A DNA stretch of 64,000 nt, taken from Aplysia californica. Its lineage: Eukaryota > Mollusca > Gastropoda > Aplysiida > Aplysiidae. Made by a program: the position numbers and the translations under genes. The stretch spans positions 153,178 to 217,177 of the forward strand of contig NW_004797643.1 in NCBI RefSeq assembly GCF_000002075.1, given 5' to 3'. The notes under the pieces were generated by a model, which worked only from the letters and a program-made list of their open reading frames with translations, had not been told where the DNA came from and searched no databases. Positions 1 to 11,100 of the stretch are shown piece after piece (within the stretch, counting starts at the first letter, position 1; every line of letters starts with the position of its first letter).

Positions 1-490
1 CCAAATTAATTTACTTTTGTGTTTTAACATCATTTTTTAACTTTGTTTTGGTCAATTTGATCGTCCACACCGATAGACAGTATTCAGAAAGAGACAGAGA
101 GAGAGAGAAGAGGGGAGGAGTAGATCTTGCGAGAACTTCCGGGCGGGTGAGAATAGCCACTTTCAAGTTAAATAGCCGTAGCATCTTTGTAGACAACCAA
201 ATTAATTTACTTTTGTGTTTTAACATCCATTTTTTAACTTTGTTTTGGTCAATTTGATCGTCCACACCGATAGACAGTATTCAGAAAGAGAGAGAGAGAG
301 GGGAGGAGTAGATCTTGCGAGAACTTCCGAGCAAAACAGAATGGCGATCCGCGTAGTTCGGCCCGATTCGAAAAGTGAAATAGCCATAGCATCTTTGTAG
401 ATGGTCAAATTAGCTTACTTTTGTGCTATAAAGTAATTTTTTCTTGGCTTTTATCAATTTGATCATCCACACCGATAGACAGTATTCTGA
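1..490. repeat. Tandem repeat, ~200 bp unit, ~2.5 copies
   Basis: The block starting CCAAATTAATTTACTTTTGT recurs at 1, 198 and (diverged) 404, each followed by a T-rich stretch, a GATCGTCCACACCGATAGAC motif, a GA-rich tract and AGATCTTGCGAGAACTTCCG. The unit is about 197-205 bp. The window starts inside the array, so its extent is unknown. Nothing coding is visible. Confidence 0.8.
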
Positions 491-504
491 AATGAGGAAA
501 AACA

Positions 505-620
505 GGTCTTGTTTCACACCGGGTGAGAATAGCCAGCGCTGTCAAGTCTCACCCGGGGTGAGAGGTACATCGTATTTCTATTCTCACCGCGGGTGAGGAT
601 AGCCACTTCTGTAAAAAAAA
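505..620. repeat. GGGTGAGAATA-type palindromic repeat
   Basis: Several copies of GGGTGAGAATAGCCA and its reverse complement occur close together (510-605). The same motif recurs near 3630-3690 and 4420-4440, so it belongs to a dispersed family, probably a degraded MITE. Confidence 0.45.
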
Positions 621-699
621 CTAAGTCTAGATCTGCGTTGAAACCGTGCTGTAAAAATATTTAAGCTTAAATCTACCTCATTCTGTTGATAGTTCTGAT

Positions 700-776
700 T
701 GCCGAAATGATAGCGTGTCTGTGTGAGAAGAAGTATTATATTTTGAGTGTGGGTTCGAATCCCGGTCCCGGAAGTT
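700..776 (+). repeat. tRNA-like sequence with B-box (SINE head remnant)
   Basis: GGGTTCGAATCCCGGTCCCGGA is an excellent Pol III B-box and T-arm, but the 5' half does not fold into a convincing acceptor/anticodon arm, so this looks like a tRNA-derived SINE head rather than a tRNA gene. Confidence 0.4.
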
Positions 777-1395
777 TCTTTTTTCTTCTTCTTCTCTCTC
801 CTCCCCCTACTGACCAACAATTTTTTCCCCATAATTGTTTGTTTTGACTTCAAAAGATTTCCACTCTTGGTTTTGTGTAAAAACAAAGACACCTATAATA
901 ATATTTATATATAGACCTGCATGTTTGCCGACAATCGCGACCCGACCCGCGAACCGGCCGATGCTATCGCTAGGCCCGCCTGTATCAGTCAATGTGCGTA
1001 GTGCGAGGCTTGGCCGACTGCCAGCGACCCATTTTTCTCCCGTCGGCTTCGTCGGCACTTTCGTGCCGCCGACGCGCGCACCGCCGACTGCCGACGTCGG
1101 CGTTTCCGACATAATTGTCGGAACCTAAGTAGAAATGCGAATACGAAAAAGGACGACAACTTAAATTATCTACTTTCAGTTTTGTGCTCGAGCGGCCATT
1201 TTGAATTTCTTTTGTTGACTAATTCAATTGTTCAGATCGTGTGGATTCATTCAAGTCCGACTCTCTTGTTCTAATAGAATCTAGATCTAGAGTCTAGATC
1301 TAGATTTATATAGATCATTATAGACCTCAATGGAGGATTCATATTCCAATTCTATTGTGTCAAACCTTATCATAGGTTGTGCTGTAATATTAATA

Positions 1396-2916
1396 CGAAG
1401 TGACTATTTCTCCGAACGTTCGGAGAAATAGTGCCGATCTTTATTTCTCCGAACGGTTTTCGGCTTCCGGTCTCGTGATTTTTTGCCTATTTATTGCGAG
1501 AGTTCGGCGCCAACTTTCATTCAGCCTCTGGTCTGGGAAGGAACACGTACCGCATGGCAAGCCCGCCTACAGACAAACTTCAGTAACACCCACCACACAC
1601 CCACCATCATCATGCACATGTACACACACTAACTAAACATAACTAGTGGGCAACTTTTGAACGTATGACGAGCTGAACTGTGGATGGAGAGACAGTGTGA
1701 GTGAAAGAGCGGGTGAAAGGAAGAATGTGCGAGTGTATCCACAGGCGACAGCAACTACAAGACGACGACACTGACCACCCCTGGCCTGGTCCACAGCTCA
1801 CGAACAAAAGGAATGTAGCTCAGGCGGTGTTTTGCCTATATTATTGTCCATGGTTCGCAGGGAACAAGTGAGATTTTCTTTGTGTGTGCCTGGAGGGATG
1901 GGGTGGGGTATGAAAGTCATGCGGACGGGGATGAGCCGCGGGAGAGAACACGGGAATTGAATGAAAGAGTGAAACTGAAAGAGACGAATGACTCATGAGT
2001 CCTGGAGTGAATGGATCCTGTGTTTCTATTTTTGTATACTTTGAACTGTTACTGAATAAAGGCTGAAATAAAGCCCGAAAAACAAACAAACACACACACA
2101 CACTCCTCACTCTCCACTTACTACCACACACAGACACACTCAAACACTCACACATACATACACACACACACACACAGGAGCAAATTTTTGGGTCTATATC
2201 TATTTCAATTTTCAACAGCTAGTCTAGATGAGATTTTTAGATGAGTGTAAAAACGTGAAAAAGAAAGGTTTCACAACAGAAAGAAATCAAAATTAGAACA
2301 GCCCATAAACAACAACAAACATTAACAAATAAGGGCGTGTGTCCACCTATCCGAAGAAGATTGGCAGTTTTAACCCTAAATGTGCGTAATTTTTAAAAAA
2401 GTACAGGATATTACATGTAAATTATGGAATCACACACATTAAGGGGCTTGCCAGTGTCAGTACATTGGTCGCAGCAGTGACAAACGCAGATGCCAGTTCT
2501 ATGTGTCGTTATCAATAACCCTCCGTAGATCTAGATCTAGACAGCACACGAGTGAACACAACACATTACGTTTAAAAGCAGTACCCTTCATAGGCAACAC
2601 GTCATATCTATAGCGAAAAACTGTTTGGAATTGTAGCATTTCTTTATATAAATATTTACGCCGGACATTTTTTGGACCGATTGAACCATATTGTATACGA
2701 ACAATCTTTGGTAGGCCTATACTATAATTATAGATCTCTATATAATATCCGAAATTTGGGGGAAAGGATGATATTTCAGAGTGTTCGGAGAAATAGTGCC
2801 CAGCTTTATTTTCCTGAACGTTCGGAGAAATAGTGCCCAGCTTTATTTTCCCGAACGTTCGGAGAAATAGTGCCCAGCTTTATTTTCCCGAACGTTCGGA
2901 GAAATAGTGCCGGCCA
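1396..2916. mobile_element. TIR element (CGAAGTGAC family) inserted in the 912 element
   Basis: The element starts CGAAGTGACTATTTCTCCG and ends GGAGAAATAGTGCCGGCCA, and is flanked by the 8-bp target duplication TATTAATA (1388-1395 and 2917-2924). The inner ACTATTTCTCCGAACG is an inverted repeat of the two ends. The interior (about 1.5 kb) holds CA-rich simple sequence at 2093-2175 and no transposase. An 8-bp duplication is typical of hAT-like elements, but family assignment is inference. Confidence 0.8.
2781..2912. repeat. 36-bp tandem repeat at the end of the CGAAGTGAC element
   Basis: GTTCGGAGAAATAGTGCCCA followed by GCTTTATTTTCC and CGAAC repeats about four times at roughly 36-bp spacing, so the right terminus is multiplied in tandem. 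Such subterminal arrays often serve as transposase sites (inference). Confidence 0.8.
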
Positions 2917-3466
2917 TATTAATATTGGTAAAAATAAGCATTTCATCAGGTGCGTGAATTATTTATTTATTTAGATCACAGAATTCTACACTCAGTGTAG
3001 AATTCTGTGATTTAGATCTAGATCTAGAATCTAGACTCAGCTGAGTCCCTCTGTTCGGAATCGGATGCAGATTTCTAGATCTAGTTCTAGGCCTATTCCT
3101 ATTCACTTGTTCTACAAGATCTAGATCTATATCTAGATCTAGATTCTAGATTTATTTAGATTACTAGAATCTAAATCTAGATCTAGATGGAGGATTCATA
3201 TTCCAATTCTATTGTGTTATTGTATCAAACCCTATAGCAATGTAGATGTAAGCCATCTAGATCTAGATCTATGCTCCTTGTTTGTTTTGGAGTGTGTTTT
3301 TTTAATTAAAATTTTTTTTTCATTTAGGAATTGTTTTGGCCTTTTTACATGAGGCCCATTGCAGGTTCTTTTTGGGGTTAGGGTTAGGTCTCTTTTTTAT
3401 TGTGTTTTTGTTGGGGTGGTCGCTCGTCACTCAGATGTCCTTCCTTATGACACCCACAAAGGCTTG

Positions 3467-3478
3467 GGGGGGGGGGGG
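3467..3478. repeat. Poly-G run
   Basis: A run of 12 G interrupts the right part of the 912 element; the sister copy at about 13301-13321 has a longer run. Similar runs lie at 6114-6134, 8467-8486, 13968-13980 and 29500-29510. Confidence 0.6.
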
Positions 3479-3703
3479 TTGCGCAAAATTTTCAGACAAT
3501 CTGGTTGAGGCTCACATGCAGGTCTATATATAGAATCTAGATCTAGTTCATATATTTTATAGATCTACTTATGTTTCAATAGAAGTATAGATCTAGCCTA
3601 CTTTTCCTTTTAGGCCTACCAATTATCACCAATTGGGGGGGTGAGAATAGCGAGACGTGGGCTGTTTTCACCCGCGTTGAGAATAAAGGTGGCCGTAATT
3701 TTT

Positions 3704-4127
3704 CGAAGTGACTATTTCTCTGAACGTTCGTGAAAATAAACTTGAACTCTATTTCTCCGAACGGTTTCAGTTCTCAAGATTTTTTGGTTATTTGCGAGAG
3801 TTCGGGGTCATCTTTCATTCTGCCATTCTGTGAGTACTGGGAAGTAACATTTTTTGCATAGAATTCAATTTCTAGAGCTAGAATCTAGAGATTTTTAAAT
3901 ATCTGAATGTTCCGATACTTCAATTGTGGTTGGGGCAACGTTCCCGGACTTCATTTGAAAATGCCTTCAAAAGGTGCTGCGAGAAAACAAGATTGCTCGG
4001 CTTTGGCATTAACCTATTTTGCATTTAGTCAAAGCAAAAACTCTTTCACAAAAAATCCCTCTTCGCATATATGCGCTGCCTCCTCCACCCCCTTTCCGCT
4101 CACACCTCACACACACACATGCACACA

Positions 4128-4187
<60 letters not shown>

Positions 4188-4307
4188 TGCACACTCAGAG
4201 ATCCACACGCGAGCGCGGGCCACTCCATTATTAAAATCTCGAGAATGAAAACCGTTCAGAGAAATAGAGTTTATTTTCCGGAACGTTTGTAGAAATAGAG
4301 CCGGCCA
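3704..4307. mobile_element. TIR element (CGAAGTGAC family), short copy
   Basis: It starts CGAAGTGACTATTTCTC and ends AGAAATAGAGCCGGCCA, and is flanked by the 8-bp duplication TAATTTTT (3696-3703 and 4308-4315). At 604 bp it is a deletion derivative of the 1396-2916 type. It contains a (CT)n tract at about 4130-4176. It sits inside an older GGGTGAGAATA-type repeat. Confidence 0.78.
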
Positions 4308-4315
4308 TAATTTTT

Positions 4316-4989
4316 TTTGTTATTCCCACCCGGATCGGGTCACTTCTCATCTTTTGTATCTGTTTAGATCTAGATTCTAAATGTTTTATAGATGTAATAC
4401 AGGCTGAAGGCCTACCTCTAAACCAAGGGTGAGAATAAGACACATACACTAGCAGATCTAGCCTAAGTAGAGATCTAGAAATCTAGTACGCCTGCTCTAC
4501 AATTTTATGCTGGGTCTGGAAGTATTGAGCACATTCAAAGGAAAGTGCTAATGCTGAGGGGAAGAACATCACTCTAACCTTTTGAATGCTTTCTGTCATA
4601 TATCAAATCAGTCTCATTGAAAGCAAAGAAAAAGGCCCAAAAAATATGGATGAAAGGAAAACTAAATCATGCATAGAACACACACACCTTAGTTTTTAAA
4701 AAATGGAGTAAAATATTATAAAATCCCCTCAGGGGGATGGAAATAAGAGAAAATCTTATTCCTTCCCGGGGCAGGAATAATGGCAGCCTTCATTGTACCT
4801 CTAGGACTCTAGGTCACCACTGCCACTACATATTGTAAATAGGCCTACTTTTGAAATGGCAGTTTCTCAAAACAAAGTGAGATTTTCGTCACAGTCCTCT
4901 TACCATACCCCCCCCCAAAAAGACTCATCAATATACCCACCAGCAGCCGTCTGTTAATGTTATATCTCGATTATTTTCAATGTCCCCAG
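4316..4989. other. Intron 1 remainder
   Basis: Apart from the tail of the GGGTGAGAATA repeat (to about 4440) and AGATCT-rich runs near 4455-4480, I see no gene or structured repeat here before exon 2. Confidence 0.5.
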
Positions 4990-5161
4990 ATTTGAAGCTA
5001 CACTTGCAGTCAACAGACTACGGCAATTTCCTGGCGAATGAGCCTAGTCCTCTCACAGTGTCAGTGATTGATGACAAACTGAGGGAAAAGCTTGTGGTGG
5101 AAGTGGAGCACATGCGTAACCATGCTTTGCAACCTCTGTCTGGTTTTTTGGATTACATCAA
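4990..5161 (+). CDS. ATP6V0D1: ATP6V0D1 exon 2
   Basis: The acceptor is CCCCAG before ATTTGAAG, which splits the Asp codon G|AT; the donor is ATCAA|GTAAGG, which splits a Lys codon AA|A. The exon encodes the segment starting [17 protein letters not shown] and ending FLDYIK, nearly identical to vertebrate subunit d. An in-frame ATG just upstream (4980) lies in the intron and is not the start. Confidence 0.96.
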
Positions 5162-8100
5162 GTAAGGTTGACTGTGAAACTGAAACAAATGTCTTTTTCT
5201 ACCTTTTTTAGTGTTCCTTTGCTGTGAACTTTTAGCTCAAAATTCAATTTTCATCATCTTTCAATTGTAGAAGTTATATATTTTTATATTCTTTTTCTTC
5301 AGCTTCTCATTGTATGCTGAAAAAGATCATGATTGAAGTAATGAAGAGACACATGATGTTCTAACTGTTACAGTATAATACGGATAGAAGGTCAAACACA
5401 GAAGACTCGAAATGACGCATCCGCCGAACTGTGCCTGTGGTCCCGGGTTTTTTTTTTCTTCTTTATCTTTTTCAGAAAATTAAGTGAAACTTGAGCATAA
5501 ACACGGAATAGCCAAACTAATTATGCTGCCGTAGAGGTCTGAAGTCAATGTCCTTTGAGGTGCACTTGAGACAAAATAATAATTTTTTTTAATATCGGAA
5601 AAAGGCAAGGTCGGTAAAATACCACCTTCCCCCCTCCACAGAAGTAGCCAGCTGTGCTATTTTAAGCACGCTGCTCTTCTATGTCAATTCAGGATTCTAG
5701 AGAGGTATATACAAAAAAAAAGGGTTAATGTCAGTGAAGTAATTTCCTCATATTCCTCTCGTTATCACAGGAACAGTTTCATAAGTTTCTATATCTATGT
5801 TTGTTTTAAGATTTTTAAAAATTCTCCTCTCTTTATAACCTCACAAGATAAATTTGAGTAGCAGTGACATTGAAGTAATTTACTCCTCTCTTTATAACCT
5901 CACAGATACAGCTACATGATCGACAACGTTATCCTGCTGATCACTGGTACCCTCCATGGACGACCGATCCACGAGCTACTGCCCAAGTGTCACCCCCTGG
6001 GCACGTTCGACCAGCTGGCAGCCATCAACCTGGCCAACACGTCCATCATGCTGTACAACGCTGTGCTCGTAGACACGCCGCTCGGTAAACTCTTGTTTCG
6101 ACTCAATGGTTGAGGGGGGGGGGGGGGGGGGGGGCTGGGCTGTGCTGCATATTTGTGCACTGCTATGTCAAAGTGAGACGCAACGTCTTTAGGCATGGTT
6201 TGACCAAAGTGACGCTCTGGGTCTTTTGGTATAGGTAGACTGAAGTGGGGTTTTTCGTCTGTAGGCATAACTAGACCAAAGTGATGTTCCAACTTCTTTG
6301 GACATGGTTTGACCAAAGTGACGCTCTATGTTTTTAGGAGCAGATAGACCAAAGTGACACTCTACACCTTATTGATTAATGTAATATGATACAGTTCTTA
6401 TAAACTGCCATATCTCAACTTGTACAGTAAACAAATGAGAATCAAGAATGCAGCGAAGCCCAGTCTCCTGATTGGGGTTTTTCAAAGACATTTGTGACTC
6501 CTTGCACTTTATGACGATTGTGATTATGAGTGGATTGTCTCATTGATCCTATTTTTTTCCCTTTATTCTCTGTTTCATACGACTGAATAATGTTAAAAGT
6601 GTTTGTATTTCATTGACTGAAATGACAGGGTGGCCAGGGAAGTGGGAAAGTCGGCAATTGGTCGGAAATGTTTGTGTAGATTGGATAAGTCGGATTTATG
6701 TCTGAAAAATTTTGCTCCGGCGGAAATGGTTAGATAAACGTCGGCTATAAAAGGAAATTTGAGGAAATCTGCAAGTTGCCCCGGGAAAGACCCGAGAAAA
6801 TATCTAAAAGTTCTCAAATATTTGAAATCCAATAACGTCCCTAGGCTAAGTTCATTTTGTCTGTTGCGATCATTCGGCTTCTCCCGGTCTGAGAGTACGT
6901 TTCATGCGAACAGGTGGCTATGGCGGCAAGCGGAAGTGTATGAGTGATGCTGAAGCTCGATCGGGAAAATCTAGATATACTTTTGCTTTCACTACCTCCT
7001 TGAAATTTGCCGGTAAAAGTCTGATAACACAACATTGTAACCTGCAGTTTTTGCATTACAAAGGCCATGAAAATAAATCAACCCTTGTCACTTGTGTAAA
7101 AAGAAAAGAAAGTTATACAAACGTCTTGTCGGGCTGGCCATCGTGACCGGTCAGTGAACCTGCGCGTTTGTATGTCACAAACATGATAAGGCATCGAGTG
7201 AGTACCGCGAATGTTGAGGTCACTAAAGTTCATTTTAAGTCTGATCGCTGCGAAGTATAGGACTCCGGGATGGCGGGACTATTGATTTTTTTAAAAGATA
7301 CACTCGGGTGGGGTGGGGGGTGGGGTTGTGTGTGTTAAAGGCAACACCAGGGAATGAACTTGGTAGCAAATTTTAGCATTAGCATTTAGAATTTTGATTG
7401 CAACAAGAGCTTTCTGCAGAGTTCATGTGGAGCAGGCCTTGTGTGGAATCGGGTCCTAATCGGGATCCGCCATACCTAGTAAGCCGTGTTATTGAACTAA
7501 AGGGTTGGCGTGTCATTGGAGAGGTGATAGTTGTTTGACCATGAAAAAACTCAGATATAGTCTTTGGAGAGTATAAGATTGACGGCACTTGGCATACTGA
7601 AACCCAGGCTAGAAACAGACTTATTTTTCTTATGATTTTTGTGACTATAGTAGCAATGCCCACCGAGCGCGTTTTGTTCTGTCGATTTTTGGCCCCCGCA
7701 GCAGGGGTGTTTCGTGGGACGTACTAACGCAAAGGTTGTTGTCTTCAACTCGCTCTCACGCCGCTTCTCGTGAATGGATATGAATGAAACTTGGCAGCCA
7801 ATCAGAAAAGAGGTCAATCTCGTAGTATGCAGTTTGACAACATTGTACCCATCCTAGAAGCAGTCGAAAACGTTTGCGAAAGTGGTTGATGTGGTGCGCT
7901 TTGAAGATTTTTCGGAGCTGTGAAAATTCAAGCTTCTGTGTTTAGCGGTTTTCGTGTAATCTTTAAAAATGTGGGAGTGACTAAGGGAAAAAGCGGCATT
8001 GCCATTTGCGCGTGCTGGGTGAACGACCGGCGGCTGGGAAATTTCCACTGAGTGACGTCATCAGCCATCGGTCGCCTCGGGCGCTACAAACGAGGCCCCG

Positions 8101-11100
8101 CTTATGTGAACTGGAAAGGGGGGGAAGGATACTTGAAAACTAAATGGGGGCCTTGATAACTTGCGTTTTTGTTGCATTTTAGTCACAATACAATAGATGT
8201 AGTCATTTTTATTTGCTTGATTGCATGACAGAAGAATAGAAACAGAAAAGCAAACATCTTGAGAAGTGGTATGGCATTGTGTTTGCGTTATGAAAGCCTA
8301 TTCCCCCCTCTTGGGAAAGCACACACTTGGACTCGTCATGTGTGCTCTGTTTGGAAAAGTGAGGCATTAAGATTGTTCTTAAAGAGTATGGTACTTATTT
8401 AGTCCAGTCTGGGAAGATAGTCCCGTTTATACATTGTTATCGTTCACGCGTGCGAGAGAGAGAGAGAGAGAAGGGGGGGGGGGGGGTGTAAATATGTTAC
8501 ATTTATTGTATGAGTTGTAGCCTACACATGCGAAATATTCCCATGACTTGTTAACTATATTATCTGAACGCATCTTAATCTACCACACAATAGGACACTG
8601 TCCAACAATAGAATATACACAGAGACAATCTTATTTTCTATAACAAAGTATGCATGCTTTTACTAGTACAGAACTAGATTTATTAGACTAATAAATCCAG
8701 CTCTCTACTTATATTTTTGTGACAAATTGATCCAGAGCATTGCTTGGCAAGGAGGAACCTTTTATGTTGCCAAGTTTCATTCAAATATCATGACTTTGGG
8801 AGAACATATGACTGATAATCTTTGTAAATCTGTAAAGGACGCCACTTATTTTTACCTGTTAATGTCTTCACAACTCAAAAAGTATGACATACATTAAAAA
8901 TCTGATTGCATGACTAGATTCTGCATTAAAAAATGTACTAGACTGCCAAGTTTCATTTACATATTCTTAGAAATAGGCGAGCTATGACAAATATTGTCTC
9001 AAAAACGCACCGAAAACCGCCACATTTTTACCTATAAACGTCTTCATAACTCAAAAAATAGGATAGCTATGAAAAATCGGAAAGTAGGACTAGATTCTGC
9101 ACTAGAAAATGTACTGGGTTGCCAAGTTTCTTTTAAATACTCTGAGAAATGAGCGAGTTATGACGAATATTGTCTCAAAACTCACCAAAGAACGTCCCAT
9201 ATTTTGGGGTTTTTTTCATTATATAAAAGTGTACAAAAAATTAATTGATTTAAAAATCCGTAACTTTTTTGTTTATTGATGGATTTCAAAAATTCAAAAA
9301 GTTCCATGCTCTGTGAAGATAAAGCTACAAAATGCACCTATTTGCAAACACTTTCTGGTAAAAAAGGTTTTTCGTGGTCATTGCTACATGTGTAGACTAT
9401 AAAATTAGAGAGAGTTGTAGACTAGATCCAGCATCATGGGAAAGTGCTACTTCATCAACACTGAGTGTTTGTCCAACCCAAAGTATTCAGAATGATTGAT
9501 GGAGTATCCAAATGATAAAAGCAAGTTTAGATGTAAGTTTTGTTCCCAAGTATTTGTCATTGGTCATTCAGGTGTAAAGGCTTTGAACACTCACATGGTA
9601 CCTCAAAAACACATGAAATCCCAAACCAGCCAGTGTGGTGCCAAATCTATTCTTAGTCTTAAGTCTTAGGGTTACCAAGAATAGAATAAGTTTTGTGAAA
9701 GATACTGAAAGGAGCACCAACAGTAATATAATAGATATCTAGTAATCAACTAGACCAGTTGTTGACACGAGTCTTCTCATTCATGAGATGTTTTCAGGCT
9801 GAAAAATAGCTGAGATTTCAGTGTAGTAGTAGTTGCACAAAACTTGGCTACCTCGGAACGTTAATTGGGATTGCCCCAGTGATCAAGTCCGCTATCCTAA
9901 GATGTGTACGAAGTAGCCCCTTATATGTGATTCTCTTTTACGAGCCGCAACACTGACAATGTCAAGAAACAACTGGACTTATAGTGGTAGAATTTCTTTT
10001 GGTGTGGTAGGATTTTCAGGAGGAAAATTTCCCTGGCCACCCTGAAGGAAAGAGTAGATGATTGGAGAGCGCCACGGGTAGGTCCTTTTTTTTTTGGTCT
10101 GTTATTTCCACCTGTTTTACTCCTTCCCAGCACTAACAGATTGCTAATGTGTCAATATACTCCTTTTCATTGAAACAAACAAGAGCCCCAAGAAAAGTAA
10201 CCGTGACCCAGGCAAAGAGGATTTCGCAAGGATGTCATTCAGCTCTTTTCTTCTTTGCTGATATGGAAAAAGCAAGTTTGCACTCTGAGTGTGATACAGT
10301 CGGAAAGTTGACAAGTACTGTTAATAAAAGAATTGTTTTAGACAAGGAAAGAAAGCTTCAGTTATTCTGTGACAGAAATGCTCCCTGAAAGGTATGCACA
10401 CAAGTGTCTGTCTCAGTTATGATAATAACTGTTTGTTTTCTGTTATTTTCACAGCTCCGTACATCAAGGACTGCATCTCTGCTGAAGATCTTGATGAAAT
10501 GAATGTAGAGATCATCAGAAATACGTTGTACAAAGTGAGTGCTTCTGTATTAAAGCAGTTTTTTTCACTGTTCGGAATTTGTTCTGTTTCGCTTAGAAAG
10601 AGACTGGTTCTGCTACATTTTATGTCACATATAGTTACTCAATACAGAGATGCCAACCAGTACGATTTTACGTAATTTAGTACGATTTTTGGCCGAAAAT
10701 ACGCGAATACGACTTTTCATGAAAAAATACGCATCCTGGAATGCGAAAACAACGAGATTCAGCTTGGCCGAGTAAACTTAATTATCTCAGGTACCATCTT
10801 TTGTCAAAATAGTATCAGTATCGCAGAACTGGAATATTTGAAAACCAAGTCCGATGTGGTCAGTAAGTTCATTTTTGCCGGTCGCGATCGTGATATTATA
10901 TCCGTTCATCTTTTCCCCGTCTGGAGAGTACGTTTCACTTTCACGCGAAAAGGCAGCTATGGCGGCAGGCGGAAGCGTATGCGACACCGAGGCTCGATCG
11001 GGAAAATCAAGATCTACTTTCGCTTTCATTACCACCGAGAAGTTTGCCAGCAGTTGTCATGTCTGATAACGCAACATTTTTTGCATGCAGGTTGTGCAGT

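Larger units (their letters stand above)
912..3526. mobile_element. TIR DNA transposon (TAGACCTGCATGT family), interrupted copy
   Basis: The termini TAGACCTGCATGT and ACATGCAGGTCTA are perfect inverted repeats, with TATATA on both sides. Removing the 1396-2916 insertion leaves about 1.09 kb that matches the 12327-13368 copy along its length, including a GC-rich CCGTCGGC..GCCGACG segment and CTTTTTACATGAGGCCCATT. No transposase is visible, so it is non-autonomous. Several AGATCT-rich runs (1270-1310, 3018-3030, 3117-3190) lie inside it. Confidence 0.85.
6626..10044. mobile_element. hAT-like transposon remnant (CAGGGTGGCC ends)
   Basis: CAGGGTGGCCAGGGAA at the left is mirrored by TTCCCTGGCCACCCTG at the right, a TIR style common in hAT elements. 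No clean 8-bp duplication is seen. Inside are a core (about 6840-7510) shared with 10825-11545 and 18780-19190, a 176-bp satellite, and a zinc-finger remnant of a transposase. It fills most of ATP6V0D1 intron 3. Confidence 0.7.

Noticed and set aside
700-776. Functional tRNA gene
   Set aside because: A good B-box but no acceptor-stem pairing or clear anticodon arm; it reads as a SINE head or pseudogene.
4980-4989. ATG at 4980 as the start of ATP6V0D1
   Set aside because: It is just upstream of a good acceptor and would replace the conserved N-terminal ~43 residues; exon phase shows G|AT splitting.
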